A DNA stretch of 27,804 bases from the IMG/VR virus record IMGVR_UViG_3300047462_000176, positions 1-27,804 of that record. One strand, 5' to 3'. The position numbers and the translations under genes were made by a program. The notes below the pieces were generated by a model, which was not told the DNA's origin, did not search any database, and saw only the letters and a list, made by a program, of their open reading frames with translations. The DNA comes from a virus. Positions 1 to 7,425 of the stretch are shown one piece after another; positions within the stretch are counted from its first letter, which is position 1, and each line of letters starts with the position of its first letter.

Positions 1-226
1 TCTTGAAGCAAGAAAATTAATTGTTTCTCAAGCACAATCAGAAGAATATCCAGATATTTACAGGTTTTTTTATAGAAATCTTGATTTGTTTGGAGACACA
101 ATTGATAAACAAGAAGATGCTTTATTGATTATTAAAGATGGTTTAGTAAATCATTCTTTGGTAGCAGATATTGAAATAAATTTAAGTGCTTGTTTGGTTC
201 AATTATCTCGTTTATCAAGAAATTAA
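1..226 (+). CDS. 44: Clamp-loader ATPase subunit, C-terminal end (T4 gp44-like), partial
   Basis: The reading frame is open from base 2 to a TAA at 224-226 and gives 74 residues, the end of a gene that starts left of the window. The peptide has the character of the C-terminal collar domain of RFC-type clamp-loader subunits: an EYPDIYRFFYRNLDLFG segment, then a helical stretch around DGLVNHSLVADIEINLSAC. This is close to what T4-like phages carry at the end of gene 44. The protein would load the sliding clamp encoded at 18972-19739. The ATPase motifs lie outside the window, so the call rests on the C-terminal domain only. In T4, gene 45 lies directly upstream of 44; here the two are about 19 kb apart. 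Confidence 0.65.
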   Translation, partial: LEARKLIVSQAQSEEYPDIYRFFYRNLDLFGDTIDKQEDALLIIKDGLVNHSLVADIEINLSACLVQLSRLSRN

Positions 227-276
227 ATAGCAATTAAAAAACAATTAATGTATAAAAATAAAAAGGGAAAAATAAA

Positions 277-618
277 ATGAATTATCTTCGCAATAAGCCG
301 TTCTTGGTTCTCACTGTTTATAAAACTCCTGCACGTGGTGTTAAAACTGAACGTAAGGGTTGGGCAACAGTAGCAGAAAACTTTGATGTGAAAATTGTAC
401 CAAATATGAAAAATCGTATCAAAGACAATGATTTGTATTATTCAACATTAATCATTGACGTGTTATCCAGAAGTCTTGTAAAGAATAGATTTTCAGGAAC
501 TACGGAAGATAAAGATATCGTGGATTATTATCTCAGTGAATATTCAGATGTTGTGCAATCTTACTTGCAACAACACCAATCTTTGATTCCTCAGACACCA
601 GTGAATTTGTTTGCATAA
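277..618 (+). CDS. Unknown small protein downstream of the clamp-loader gene
   Basis: A 113-residue protein with no motif I recognise. It starts at an ATG about 9 bases after AAGGG (263-267). A TATAAAAA element at 251-258, one base off the T4 late consensus, lies just upstream. The protein is mixed alpha/beta in character, with a hydrophobic N-terminal strand (FLVLTVYK) and a helical C-terminal third. Its position after gene 44 is where T4 has gene 62 (clamp-loader small subunit), but the length (T4 gp62 is 187 residues) and sequence do not match what I know of gp62, so I do not assign it. Its TAA overlaps the ATG of the next gene as TAATG, which suggests translational coupling. Confidence 0.8.
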   Translation: MNYLRNKPFLVLTVYKTPARGVKTERKGWATVAENFDVKIVPNMKNRIKDNDLYYSTLIIDVLSRSLVKNRFSGTTEDKDIVDYYLSEYSDVVQSYLQQHQSLIPQTPVNLFA

Positions 619-1196
619 TGAGTAAAATATTAAGTTTTGACACAGATGATACGGTTTTGCATTGTTCAAATGCATTAGAGGCATACTGTGAAAATAAACT
701 TGGTATGAAATCCTTGAGAAGATTGCGTGATAATTATTATGTTCACAAAATTTTTGATATAGATGAAGAAACTGCCTATGAATTATGTAGAGATTTTTGG
801 ACAAGCGAACATTTCTTTAATTTAAAACCTATGTCATGCGCCTTGGAAGTAATTCCAAGGTTAGCATCACAAGGTTGGCAATTTGTTACAATCACTGCTT
901 GTCTTGATGACCCATATGTAAAAGAAAATCGTCGCAAAAATATTGAAAATGCTTTTGGTATTAAATTACTTGATGTTCATTGCACACATGGAAAACACAA
1001 AGCGGATTATTTAAAATTATATGACCCAACTATCTGGGTAGAAGACCATTGGCAAAATTGCCAAGCTGGTGCCAAACTTGGGCACAAATCATTTTTGATT
1101 AATAAAACATACAATTTGCATGATTATGAGCCACCATTATTTACAAGAATCAAGGATTGGTACGATGTTGAAAAATATATTCAAGAAAATATTTAA
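618..1196 (+). CDS. HAD-superfamily hydrolase, 5'(3')-deoxyribonucleotidase-like
   Basis: A 192-residue protein with the four HAD motifs in order. Motif I is FDTDDT at residues 7-12, with the nucleophile Asp8 and acid/base Asp10. Motif II is the Thr in FVTITAC (about 89-95). The motif III Lys lies in the HGKHKADYL region (about 125-130), and motif IV is IWVEDHW (about 139-145). Length and layout fit the NT5C-like nucleotidases that phages use to dephosphorylate (deoxy)nucleoside monophosphates and adjust the nucleotide pool. It is coupled to the preceding gene by TAATG, and the next gene begins inside its 3' end. The substrate cannot be read from sequence. A polynucleotide 3'-phosphatase role is a less likely alternative. 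Confidence 0.7.
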   Translation: MSKILSFDTDDTVLHCSNALEAYCENKLGMKSLRRLRDNYYVHKIFDIDEETAYELCRDFWTSEHFFNLKPMSCALEVIPRLASQGWQFVTITACLDDPYVKENRRKNIENAFGIKLLDVHCTHGKHKADYLKLYDPTIWVEDHWQNCQAGAKLGHKSFLINKTYNLHDYEPPLFTRIKDWYDVEKYIQENI

Positions 1197-1566
1197 CAAA
1201 AAAACAAATAATCCAAATTGGATTTCGCCAGATTATTTTGCTGAATTGCTTGGAAAAAAACTAGGATTTTCTAAGCAAGTTATTGACATAACTACAGTTG
1301 TTTTAAATTTCGATTATAATTATGTTTTTAAATTTCAAGATAGCAATGATGAAGCTATTCATAAACAGGAATTGATTGATAATAGTGAAGAAATAATTGA
1401 TAATTTATATGATGAATTATCTCATGATTTAGAAACTCCAATAAAAATATGTCTAATTGGTTGCAATAAAATAATAAATGTTTCTACTGGAAAATATGAA
1501 GAAACATTCAAAGCATTTGTGACTGACCCTGTTTATAAAATAAATCCAGAAAAACATATATTTTAA
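1165..1566 (+). CDS. Unknown 133-residue protein overlapping the HAD gene
   Basis: The frame is open from 1120, but I choose the ATG at 1165 because AAGGA (1152-1156) sits 8 bases before it, inside the end of the HAD gene. The two genes overlap by 32 bases in different frames. The protein begins with a short basic stretch (MLKNIFKKIFNKK), then is mostly acidic, with a hydrophobic core strand around IKICLIGC. No catalytic motif or membrane segment is evident. It is the last gene of the leftmost plus-strand group and ends 14 bases from the end of the convergent gltX gene, with no obvious terminator hairpin between them. Confidence 0.7.
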   Translation: MLKNIFKKIFNKKTNNPNWISPDYFAELLGKKLGFSKQVIDITTVVLNFDYNYVFKFQDSNDEAIHKQELIDNSEEIIDNLYDELSHDLETPIKICLIGCNKIINVSTGKYEETFKAFVTDPVYKINPEKHIF

Positions 1567-1580
1567 GTAATACTCAATAA

Positions 1581-3017
1581 TTATTTTCCAAAAACATCTA
1601 TAGCTTTGCGCAAACGAGATATAACTTCTTCTTCTCCAAGTGTTTGAATAATTGTGTCAATACTACCAGAAGATATTTTGCTACCAGATAAAGCACATCG
1701 CAAAGTAATTGCTACGTCTTTCATTTTCAATTCATATTTTTCTGGAAATGAATGGAAATCTCCACCAATAAAGAAATAACTTAAAAACGATTTGATTATT
1801 TCAATATTTGATGAAAGAACGGTTTTTGCACCATCATCGTATTCTGGCAAAGTATGCAAAAATTCTACTGATTTAATTAATTCATTCCAATTTTTTGCAC
1901 GTTCTTTTAATTCAAAAACCATTTTGTCATTGGCGTTCAAACGATTGTAAAAATTAATATCTGTTTCGTCTTTTGAGAACAAAACTCCAATTCCATTAAA
2001 TCCACGATTAGAAAAAGTACATTCGGAATATATTTTATATTTTACTTCATCTATATTTACTTTCTGAAGGAAATGATAATTTATATTATCTAATTTCTTT
2101 TTGTCAGTACGACTTGGTGATTTGCCAATTTGTGTAATATCAAAACTGGCTATCATTTCCTCCATGGTCATAAAGTCTTTAGCATGCCCCCAACCAAGCC
2201 CTGCAAGGTAGCTACAGACCGCTTCAGGCAAATAACCATCTTTCTCATATGAAAGTAAATCAGGCGCTCCATTGCGCTTAGAATACTTTTTGCCATTTTC
2301 ATCATGAATTAATGGAAGATGTGCAAAAGTTGGCACTTCCCATCCCATAGCTTTATAAATTTGAATTTGTTTATAAGTGTTGGTAATATGGTCATTGCCG
2401 CGAATAACATGCGTAATAAGACTATCATGGTCATCAACAACAACCGCCAACAAATATGTTGGTGTTCCATCAGAACGCATAATAACAAAATCATCTAATT
2501 CTGAATTATTAATAGATTTTTTACCATGAATTAAATCATCAAATTCTGTCACACCATCCAATGGCATTTTTATTCTTATTGATGGTTTTATAGAATTCAA
2601 TGATGGTTCATCAAAATTTGGTTCAATATTAATGGGTGGACGCCACTTCCTATCATATTTAAAACCAATATTTTTTTGAGTCGCGATTTCTCTTTGTTCA
2701 TCTAATTCTTCTTGCGTTGTATAACAAAGATATGCACCACCATTTTTTAAAAGTGTTGAACAAATTTCTTTATGTCTTTCAATTTGTTCTGATTGAACAA
2801 CAGCCAAATCATACTTTGACTGTAATCCCAACCACATTAATCCATTAAAGATATTATCTTCAAATTCTTGTTTTGACCGTTCTTTATCTGTATCTTCAAT
2901 ACGAAGACAAAATTCTCCCTTGTGATGATGGGCAAACAAATAATTGAAAATTGCTGTTCTTGCTCCCCCAATATGCAAATTTCCAGTCGGACTTGGGGCA
3001 AATCTAGTTTTAATCAT
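1581..3017 (-). CDS. gltX: Glutamyl-tRNA synthetase
   Basis: A 478-residue class I aminoacyl-tRNA synthetase, about the full bacterial GluRS length. The ATP-binding signature follows RFAPSPTG as HIGG (residues 15-18). IEDTDKERS (about 40-48), the strongly conserved VDDHD/HVIRGNDH block (195-210) and the KMSKS-type loop as KKYSKRNG (243-250) are all present, so the catalytic core looks intact. The anticodon-binding half, from about residue 320, is more divergent. It would charge tRNA-Glu with glutamate in the host cytoplasm. The catalytic half resembles alphaproteobacterial GltX proteins as I remember them, suggesting capture from such a host (inference). It is the last gene of a leftward operon. 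Synthetase genes in phages are uncommon and usually belong to large genomes. Confidence 0.93.
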   Translation of the reverse strand: MIKTRFAPSPTGNLHIGGARTAIFNYLFAHHHKGEFCLRIEDTDKERSKQEFEDNIFNGLMWLGLQSKYDLAVVQSEQIERHKEICSTLLKNGGAYLCYTTQEELDEQREIATQKNIGFKYDRKWRPPINIEPNFDEPSLNSIKPSIRIKMPLDGVTEFDDLIHGKKSINNSELDDFVIMRSDGTPTYLLAVVVDDHDSLITHVIRGNDHITNTYKQIQIYKAMGWEVPTFAHLPLIHDENGKKYSKRNGAPDLLSYEKDGYLPEAVCSYLAGLGWGHAKDFMTMEEMIASFDITQIGKSPSRTDKKKLDNINYHFLQKVNIDEVKYKIYSECTFSNRGFNGIGVLFSKDETDINFYNRLNANDKMVFELKERAKNWNELIKSVEFLHTLPEYDDGAKTVLSSNIEIIKSFLSYFFIGGDFHSFPEKYELKMKDVAITLRCALSGSKISSGSIDTIIQTLGEEEVISRLRKAIDVFGK

Positions 3018-3035
3018 AACTCATGTTACCATAGA

Positions 3036-3680
3036 TTATATTTTTTGACAAATAAAAAGGGGGAGGAAAAAAGCAATAGTTAATGCTTTGGTTTCTCTAT
3101 CGTAAACGTTTATGCTCAACTCTTTATCGGATATCAATAATTTAGCCATAGAAATGGATGTTAAATCGTTGGTGGAAATCATGAATGAATTATCTTTGGT
3201 ATAAATTTTTGTTTTTTTAAAAATGTTTTTAATTTCGTCTCTTAATTTTTTATTTGGATAATTTGAATCAAAAATCAAAACATATTTATTTTGATTTTCA
3301 TTTAATAAATTCAGCAATCCTTCATTAAAATCGAAAAATAAATATTTCAAACCTTTTCGATTTAAAAGTTTTTCTATATTAGTCATTTCGTTTAAAACCG
3401 CATAATCATTGTTAGAATTTATTTTGGTTATTGTTGTGGTAAATTCTTCAATTACTGTTTCAATTCCTTGAACCAAGTAACAATGTTGCCACGCAAGTAT
3501 TGTTTTTTTATTTTTTGACAAAGTTGGACTACTGCTTAAATCGTAAGGTGCAATACCAGCATCACCTCTTCCAGATAAGTTTTTTCTCTTTAAAATATAA
3601 GCGTTTCTTTTTGGATAAAATAATCCATATTGGGTTTCAGATATGGTCTCATTAAACTCTGGAATGTGTTTTATCTTCAT
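3036..3680 (-). CDS. Unknown protein, paralog of the 4478-3834 gene
   Basis: A 214-residue protein of unknown function. It aligns by eye along its whole length with the other 214-residue product two genes upstream. Shared points are an N-terminal QYGLFYPKRNAYI segment (KYAMFSPKNNQYI in the paralog), a central P-x-L-S-K...IEEF...I-x-K-I stretch, a hydrophobic strand before a DSN/STD turn, and a C-terminal AKLL...ELSINVYD. No catalytic motif is visible. It ends with a hydrophobic tail (IAFFLPLFI) absent from its paralog. The ATG lies 5 bases after the stop of the small frameshifted gene. gltX follows after 18 bases, so the genes probably share a transcript. Confidence 0.75.
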   Translation of the reverse strand: MKIKHIPEFNETISETQYGLFYPKRNAYILKRKNLSGRGDAGIAPYDLSSSPTLSKNKKTILAWQHCYLVQGIETVIEEFTTTITKINSNNDYAVLNEMTNIEKLLNRKGLKYLFFDFNEGLLNLLNENQNKYVLIFDSNYPNKKLRDEIKNIFKKTKIYTKDNSFMISTNDLTSISMAKLLISDKELSINVYDRETKALTIAFFLPLFICQKI

Positions 3681-3685
3681 GGTTT

Positions 3686-3834
3686 CTATTTTAACAACTT
3701 GAACATAATCAAGTCAAACTCATTTTCGAAATAAACACAAGTTTCTTCTGGCGTATATCCAAAACTATATTTTCCTTGACAATGTTCTTTACAAATATCT
3801 TGATTTTGCAATATAACGCATATTTTTTAGACAT
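3686..3834 (-). pseudogene. Small gene broken by a -1 frameshift near its start
   Basis: The ATG at 3834 overlaps the stop of the upstream gene as TAATG, a strong sign of a real coupled gene. Frame 0 gives MSKKYALYCK and then an unconvincing basic tail, ending at a TGA at 3711-3709. The -1 frame continues instead to a TAG at 3688-3686 and encodes a protein-like stretch ending YFENEFDLIMFKLLK. That ending matches the C-terminal module found in the 27491 gene (YFENETDLVLFKLL). One extra A either in the A6 run at 3828-3823 or in the A4 run about 18 bases later would restore a 49-50 residue protein. The cause could be a mutation, a homopolymer sequencing error or programmed slippage. The sequence alone cannot decide. 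Confidence 0.6.
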
Positions 3835-4478
3835 TAGATTATTTTCTCAAGTTCATTATCATAAACTTTAATGTCTATTTCTGCATCTTTCAAAAGTTTG
3901 TATAATGTTATTTTTGTAATATCATCCTCAAATGTAAAATAAAAATACAGACTATAATTCAAATCACTATTAAATCCAGATGCCAGATATAATGGAGTTT
4001 TGCCGTTGTATTTTGGTTCATTCGCCGCCTGACCTGCCATTTTGAAATCTGTACTATAAAAAAAGAAAACAATGTATTTTTTATTTTTAAAATTTGTCAA
4101 CAATTTTAATATACAATTTTCAGAATTAACGTGAACGCCTAAAGCTTGAACGCCTAAAGCTTGTATAGCTTTTTCCATTTTAAAATATAAATTTTTATCT
4201 TTTTCATCTTGTTTATATTCTGTTTTTTCAATTTTTATCTCAAATTCTTGAATATCAACGTCTATATCAAGATGTTTTAAAAACATCGCTTGATTTTTAA
4301 GACAATATTTTTTTGAAAACAACTTTGGATTTTTATCCAAATGATTTTTTGGAAACGGGTTATCTAAAGTGTGTAAATATTTGTTGTAACCAACACGAAT
4401 GTATTGGTTATTTTTTGGACTAAACATTGCGTATTTTTTGTCTGACATGGACCAGATATTAGCATCGTTCAAAATCAA
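3834..4478 (-). CDS. Unknown protein, first gene of the gltX operon, TTG start
   Basis: A 214-residue unknown protein, paralogous to the 3680-3036 product. I keep the TTG start at 4478 because AAGGA lies 6 bases upstream and because the extra N-terminal residues align with those of the paralog. An internal ATG at 4448 (MSDKKYAMF) lacks a clear ribosome-binding site but cannot be excluded. The protein contains a short internal duplication, QALGV twice, from a 15-bp tandem repeat at 4133-4162. Its C-terminus (FEDDITKITLYKLL) resembles the recurring F-x-N-E-x-D...FKLL module. It is divergent from phoH across a 101-base AT-rich gap that must hold promoters for both directions. I saw no clear consensus there. 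Confidence 0.72.
   Translation of the reverse strand: MILNDANIWSMSDKKYAMFSPKNNQYIRVGYNKYLHTLDNPFPKNHLDKNPKLFSKKYCLKNQAMFLKHLDIDVDIQEFEIKIEKTEYKQDEKDKNLYFKMEKAIQALGVQALGVHVNSENCILKLLTNFKNKKYIVFFFYSTDFKMAGQAANEPKYNGKTPLYLASGFNSDLNYSLYFYFTFEDDITKITLYKLLKDAEIDIKVYDNELEKII
4133..4162. repeat. 15-bp perfect tandem duplication inside a coding region
   Basis: GAACGCCTAAAGCTT occurs twice back to back (4133-4147 and 4148-4162). On the coding (minus) strand it keeps the frame and duplicates five residues, giving QALGVQALGV. This looks like a recent slippage event in a gene that tolerates length change. Confidence 0.95.
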
Positions 4479-4544
4479 TGTATATCCTTTTTTTCAAAAA
4501 TAAAACACTATGTTTTTGTTTCAAAAAAATAAAAGTAAATACTA

Positions 4545-4562
4545 ATGAACCAAGAGGTTCAT
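4545..4562 (+). promoter_or_regulatory. Hairpin in the phoH leader
   Basis: ATGAACC (4545-4551) and GGTTCAT (4556-4562) form a perfect 7-bp stem with an AAGA loop. The hairpin ends 5 bases before the phoH Shine-Dalgarno sequence GGAGA (4568-4572). Such a position is suited to translational control or transcript stability, but no binding protein can be named. Confidence 0.5.
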
Positions 4563-4579
4563 GATACGGAGACTAATAA

Positions 4580-5392
4580 ATGCCGCGCAAGTTCGCCAAA
4601 AGAGCAAACAAACCAAACCCTCGCGAAGACCGTAATGAAGTATTTGATGCAAATAAAGAACTTCCAGTACGTTACAGAAAAAACAAATATAAAGATGAAA
4701 ACGGAAATGACATTCATAGAACTGATGACAATTTCGAACATAAATCTAAAAAAATTCAGATAATTCCAAGGAATTTATCACAAGAAAAATATCTTGAAAT
4801 GTTGGAAAACGAAGATAAACATATTATCTTTGCAATGGGCGCGGCTGGTACAGGGAAGACAGTCATTGCTACGCAATATGCCATAAAAATGCTTCAAGAA
4901 GGCAAAATAAAAAAAATTATTTTAACTCGTCCAGCAGTAAGTGTTGATGAACAACATGGATTTTTGCCAGGAACATTAATTGAAAAAATGGCTCCTTGGG
5001 TTGTTCCAATTATGGATGTTTTTAAAGAATATTATTCAGTGTATCAAGTAGAAAAAATGCTTCAAAATGAAGTTATTGAAATTTGTCCCTTAGCATATAT
5101 GAGGGGTAGAAATTTAAAATATGCTATTATTTTAGCTGATGAAATGCAAAATGCGACACCATCACAAATGAAAATGGTTTTAACAAGAATCGCAGAAGGT
5201 TCACGAATGATAATCACAGGTGATTTGAAACAACATGATAGAGGGTTTGAAGCAAATGGTCTAAAAGATTTCGTGGAAAGATTTGAAAGAAAAGGTAGTC
5301 CATATATGGGCGTATGCCGCTTTGGTGCTGGTGATATTGAACGTCATCCAGTTATTGAACATGTTTTAGATATCTATGGAGATGTTGATTAG
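4580..5392 (+). CDS. phoH: PhoH-like ATPase
   Basis: A 270-residue PhoH-family protein. A basic, disordered-looking N-terminus of about 60 residues precedes the PhoH P-loop domain. Walker A is GAAGTGKT at 87-94 and Walker B is ILADEMQN at about 184-191 (Asp187-Glu188). The family signatures LTRPAVSVDEQHGFLPG (115-131) and MIITGDLKQHD (about 210-220) are present. The ATG is 7 bases after GGAGA (4568-4572). PhoH proteins are ATPases linked to RNA metabolism and phosphate stress in bacteria. The gene is a common auxiliary gene of aquatic phages, but its role in infection is not settled. Transcription probably ends at the hairpin just after the stop codon. Confidence 0.93.
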   Translation: MPRKFAKRANKPNPREDRNEVFDANKELPVRYRKNKYKDENGNDIHRTDDNFEHKSKKIQIIPRNLSQEKYLEMLENEDKHIIFAMGAAGTGKTVIATQYAIKMLQEGKIKKIILTRPAVSVDEQHGFLPGTLIEKMAPWVVPIMDVFKEYYSVYQVEKMLQNEVIEICPLAYMRGRNLKYAIILADEMQNATPSQMKMVLTRIAEGSRMIITGDLKQHDRGFEANGLKDFVERFERKGSPYMGVCRFGAGDIERHPVIEHVLDIYGDVD

Positions 5393-5396
5393 AAAA

Positions 5397-5422
5397 ATAT
5401 ACGGGAATTATTTCCCGTATAT
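5397..5422. terminator. Two-way terminator between phoH and the endonuclease gene
   Basis: ATATACGGGAA (5397-5407) pairs perfectly with TTCCCGTATAT (5412-5422) around a TTAT loop. It starts 5 bases after the phoH stop. The TAA of the convergent gene lies in the loop (5410-5408). A-rich sequence on the left and T/A-rich sequence on the right make it usable from both sides. Confidence 0.75.
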
Positions 5423-7300
5423 AAATTTAATTTTTCCACAATCATAGTATCGAGAAAAACCCAAAGATTCCATTGTTTCTTTTTCGGTAGTAATTGTTTC
5501 CAATAAATATTTTTTCTTTATTTTTTCTTTGGTAAAATTGCTCTTATGAAACATTTGATTTCCCCTTACATAATGGTAATCTGGATTGATTATTTTATCT
5601 TCTATAAAACCAGTTTTTCTATAAAGTTCTCCAGAACTATAACTCAAATCTGCAAAGGTTACTATTGGTTCTGAATTCATATTGCGCCAATGTTTAAGCA
5701 TTTTACTGAATATACCACAATGTGTATATTCATCAGAACAAAAACGAACCATTTCAAGTATTCCAGTTCCTCTTTGTCTTCCAAATAACATAACAGCAAC
5801 CAAAGTATTATTTTTATCATATGCACCAATGGATGCGGTGACATGTTGTGGGCAACCTTGAATGTGATATTTGTTAACAAAATTTTTGCAGATAGAAAAT
5901 GATGTATTTTCAACTTTTAATTTTCTTGCTGGTAATCCAGATGGTGTTTTACCACAGAGATTTAGTATTTTATTAAATATGATCTGTTTTTTATCGTTTT
6001 CATCTAACAAATTACTTGGGACCATCAACAATCTTATATTGTTATCATTGCATTTTTTCCATTTATTGTAATGATAATCGTTAGAAATTTTTTTATCTGA
6101 ATGATAATATAATCCATTTATTTCTATACCAACATTATAATCTGGTAAAAATAAATCAATTTCCATACTTTTTCCATTATTATGTTTTATCCCTCGGTGT
6201 CTTGGTTTACAAAAAATATTTTTTTCAGATAACCAATGTTGAATTTCTAATTCATATGAACTATTCCCAAATGGAATTTCATAAAGTCTACGATAATTGC
6301 ATATAGTTGTCCTATTTACTTCAAGTTCAGAAGCAGCAGTATATAATGAGCGCGTAGACATAAAATCTTCAAATTTTTCTTTATCTAATAAAATTGATAG
6401 TGTTTTTTCAGAATAATTTTTATGTTGAGTTATTCTTCCATTTTTTGATATTTGGGTTTCTTGTCTTTCATCAACATGTTTTTTTGATTGTATGGGAAAC
6501 GATGTGCCATAATTTTGTAATGAAGTATTTTTTGATTTTTCTTTAAACTCGGTTTGTACATAATGCCTAATACCAATTTCGTTTTCTCTTTGGTCACATA
6601 TTTCATCATATTTTTTTCTCCATTCATCACTCCCAACGAAATTATCACTGCCGTATCTTTCTTGATTTGTTGCGATAATTTTTTGTTTTATTAAATCAGA
6701 TTCCAATGGACTATCTGTACCGTATCTTTCTTGACAAATGGCTTTTAAATTTTCTTTGTTTTCTTTTGTTGCAAGAAATGTTTTTTCTCCATATTTTTGT
6801 ATATTTGTTTCAAACACTTTGTTTTTCATTGTTTCAGAATGCATTATGTGTTCTACACCAAATCTTTCTTTTGTTGTTTGTGCTCTCTTTAATTTTATTT
6901 TTTCTTTTTCTTCTAAATCTTTTGATTCATATTTATTTTTCATATTTTCTGTATAACAAGGACAATATCTTTTACAAAATTTATATTTAATTGCGAAATC
7001 ATCAAATCTTTTATCTAATCCATGAACACATTTTTTTTCCATTTTGGTTAGAAAAAAATATATTTTTTCACTTATGTTTTCTATATCAGGAACTAAATCT
7101 GATATTTTTTGATTTATTATTTTGTCATGTTTTGCTATATAACGCAAAACAATAATAGCAGCATTTAGTGCATTGTATTCTTGTCCATTATATGGAGCAA
7201 ATCTGATATTTTTGTGGTTTTCTTTTAAATACGAAATAAAATATGTTTTTGTTTTTTCATCATTAAAATTTTCAAGTAAATTAAACCAATCTATTGTCAA
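5408..7300 (-). CDS. Free-standing homing-endonuclease-like protein with DNA-binding repeats and a C-terminal acyltransferase-like domain
   Basis: A 630-residue protein starting at TTG (7300), with AAGGA 10 bases upstream. After an N-terminal helical region with a Cys cluster (about 90-115), residues 140-290 hold repeats of the type E-R-Y-G-x4-x-E-S...K, as in phage endonucleases where such repeats bind DNA. A short helix-turn-helix-like stretch (SLYTAASELEVNRTTICNY) follows. The Vsr/EDxHD-like nuclease core is EIDLFLPDYNVGIEINGLYYHS, with conserved Glu-x-Asp and Glu...His. The C-terminal 170 residues (VAVMLFGRQRG...FADLSYSSGELYRKTGF) form the GNAT-like domain often fused to this family. It probably cuts DNA near its own locus. 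It lies convergent to phoH and resembles a mobile intron-less insertion. The exact target is unknown. Confidence 0.75.
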   Translation of the reverse strand: MTIDWFNLLENFNDEKTKTYFISYLKENHKNIRFAPYNGQEYNALNAAIIVLRYIAKHDKIINQKISDLVPDIENISEKIYFFLTKMEKKCVHGLDKRFDDFAIKYKFCKRYCPCYTENMKNKYESKDLEEKEKIKLKRAQTTKERFGVEHIMHSETMKNKVFETNIQKYGEKTFLATKENKENLKAICQERYGTDSPLESDLIKQKIIATNQERYGSDNFVGSDEWRKKYDEICDQRENEIGIRHYVQTEFKEKSKNTSLQNYGTSFPIQSKKHVDERQETQISKNGRITQHKNYSEKTLSILLDKEKFEDFMSTRSLYTAASELEVNRTTICNYRRLYEIPFGNSSYELEIQHWLSEKNIFCKPRHRGIKHNNGKSMEIDLFLPDYNVGIEINGLYYHSDKKISNDYHYNKWKKCNDNNIRLLMVPSNLLDENDKKQIIFNKILNLCGKTPSGLPARKLKVENTSFSICKNFVNKYHIQGCPQHVTASIGAYDKNNTLVAVMLFGRQRGTGILEMVRFCSDEYTHCGIFSKMLKHWRNMNSEPIVTFADLSYSSGELYRKTGFIEDKIINPDYHYVRGNQMFHKSNFTKEKIKKKYLLETITTEKETMESLGFSRYYDCGKIKFIYGK

Positions 7301-7425
7301 AATATTATTTTCCTTTATTGCGGTTTATTTTATATGTTTTTTATATATTTAGCAATAAACAATATGACAGTGGTTTTTAAAAAAATGATATTGATTCTCA
7401 TGCCTGTTTGTTTTACAAAAAACAA

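Noticed and set aside
4545-4763. Open frame of 72 codons starting in the phoH leader hairpin
   Set aside because: It overlaps phoH in another frame, has no ribosome-binding site and its product is not protein-like; phoH has clear motifs.
6706-6990. Plus-strand frame with very hydrophobic product opposite the endonuclease gene
   Set aside because: Phe/Leu-rich translation of the reverse complement of Lys/Glu-rich codons; looks like a membrane protein only for that reason.
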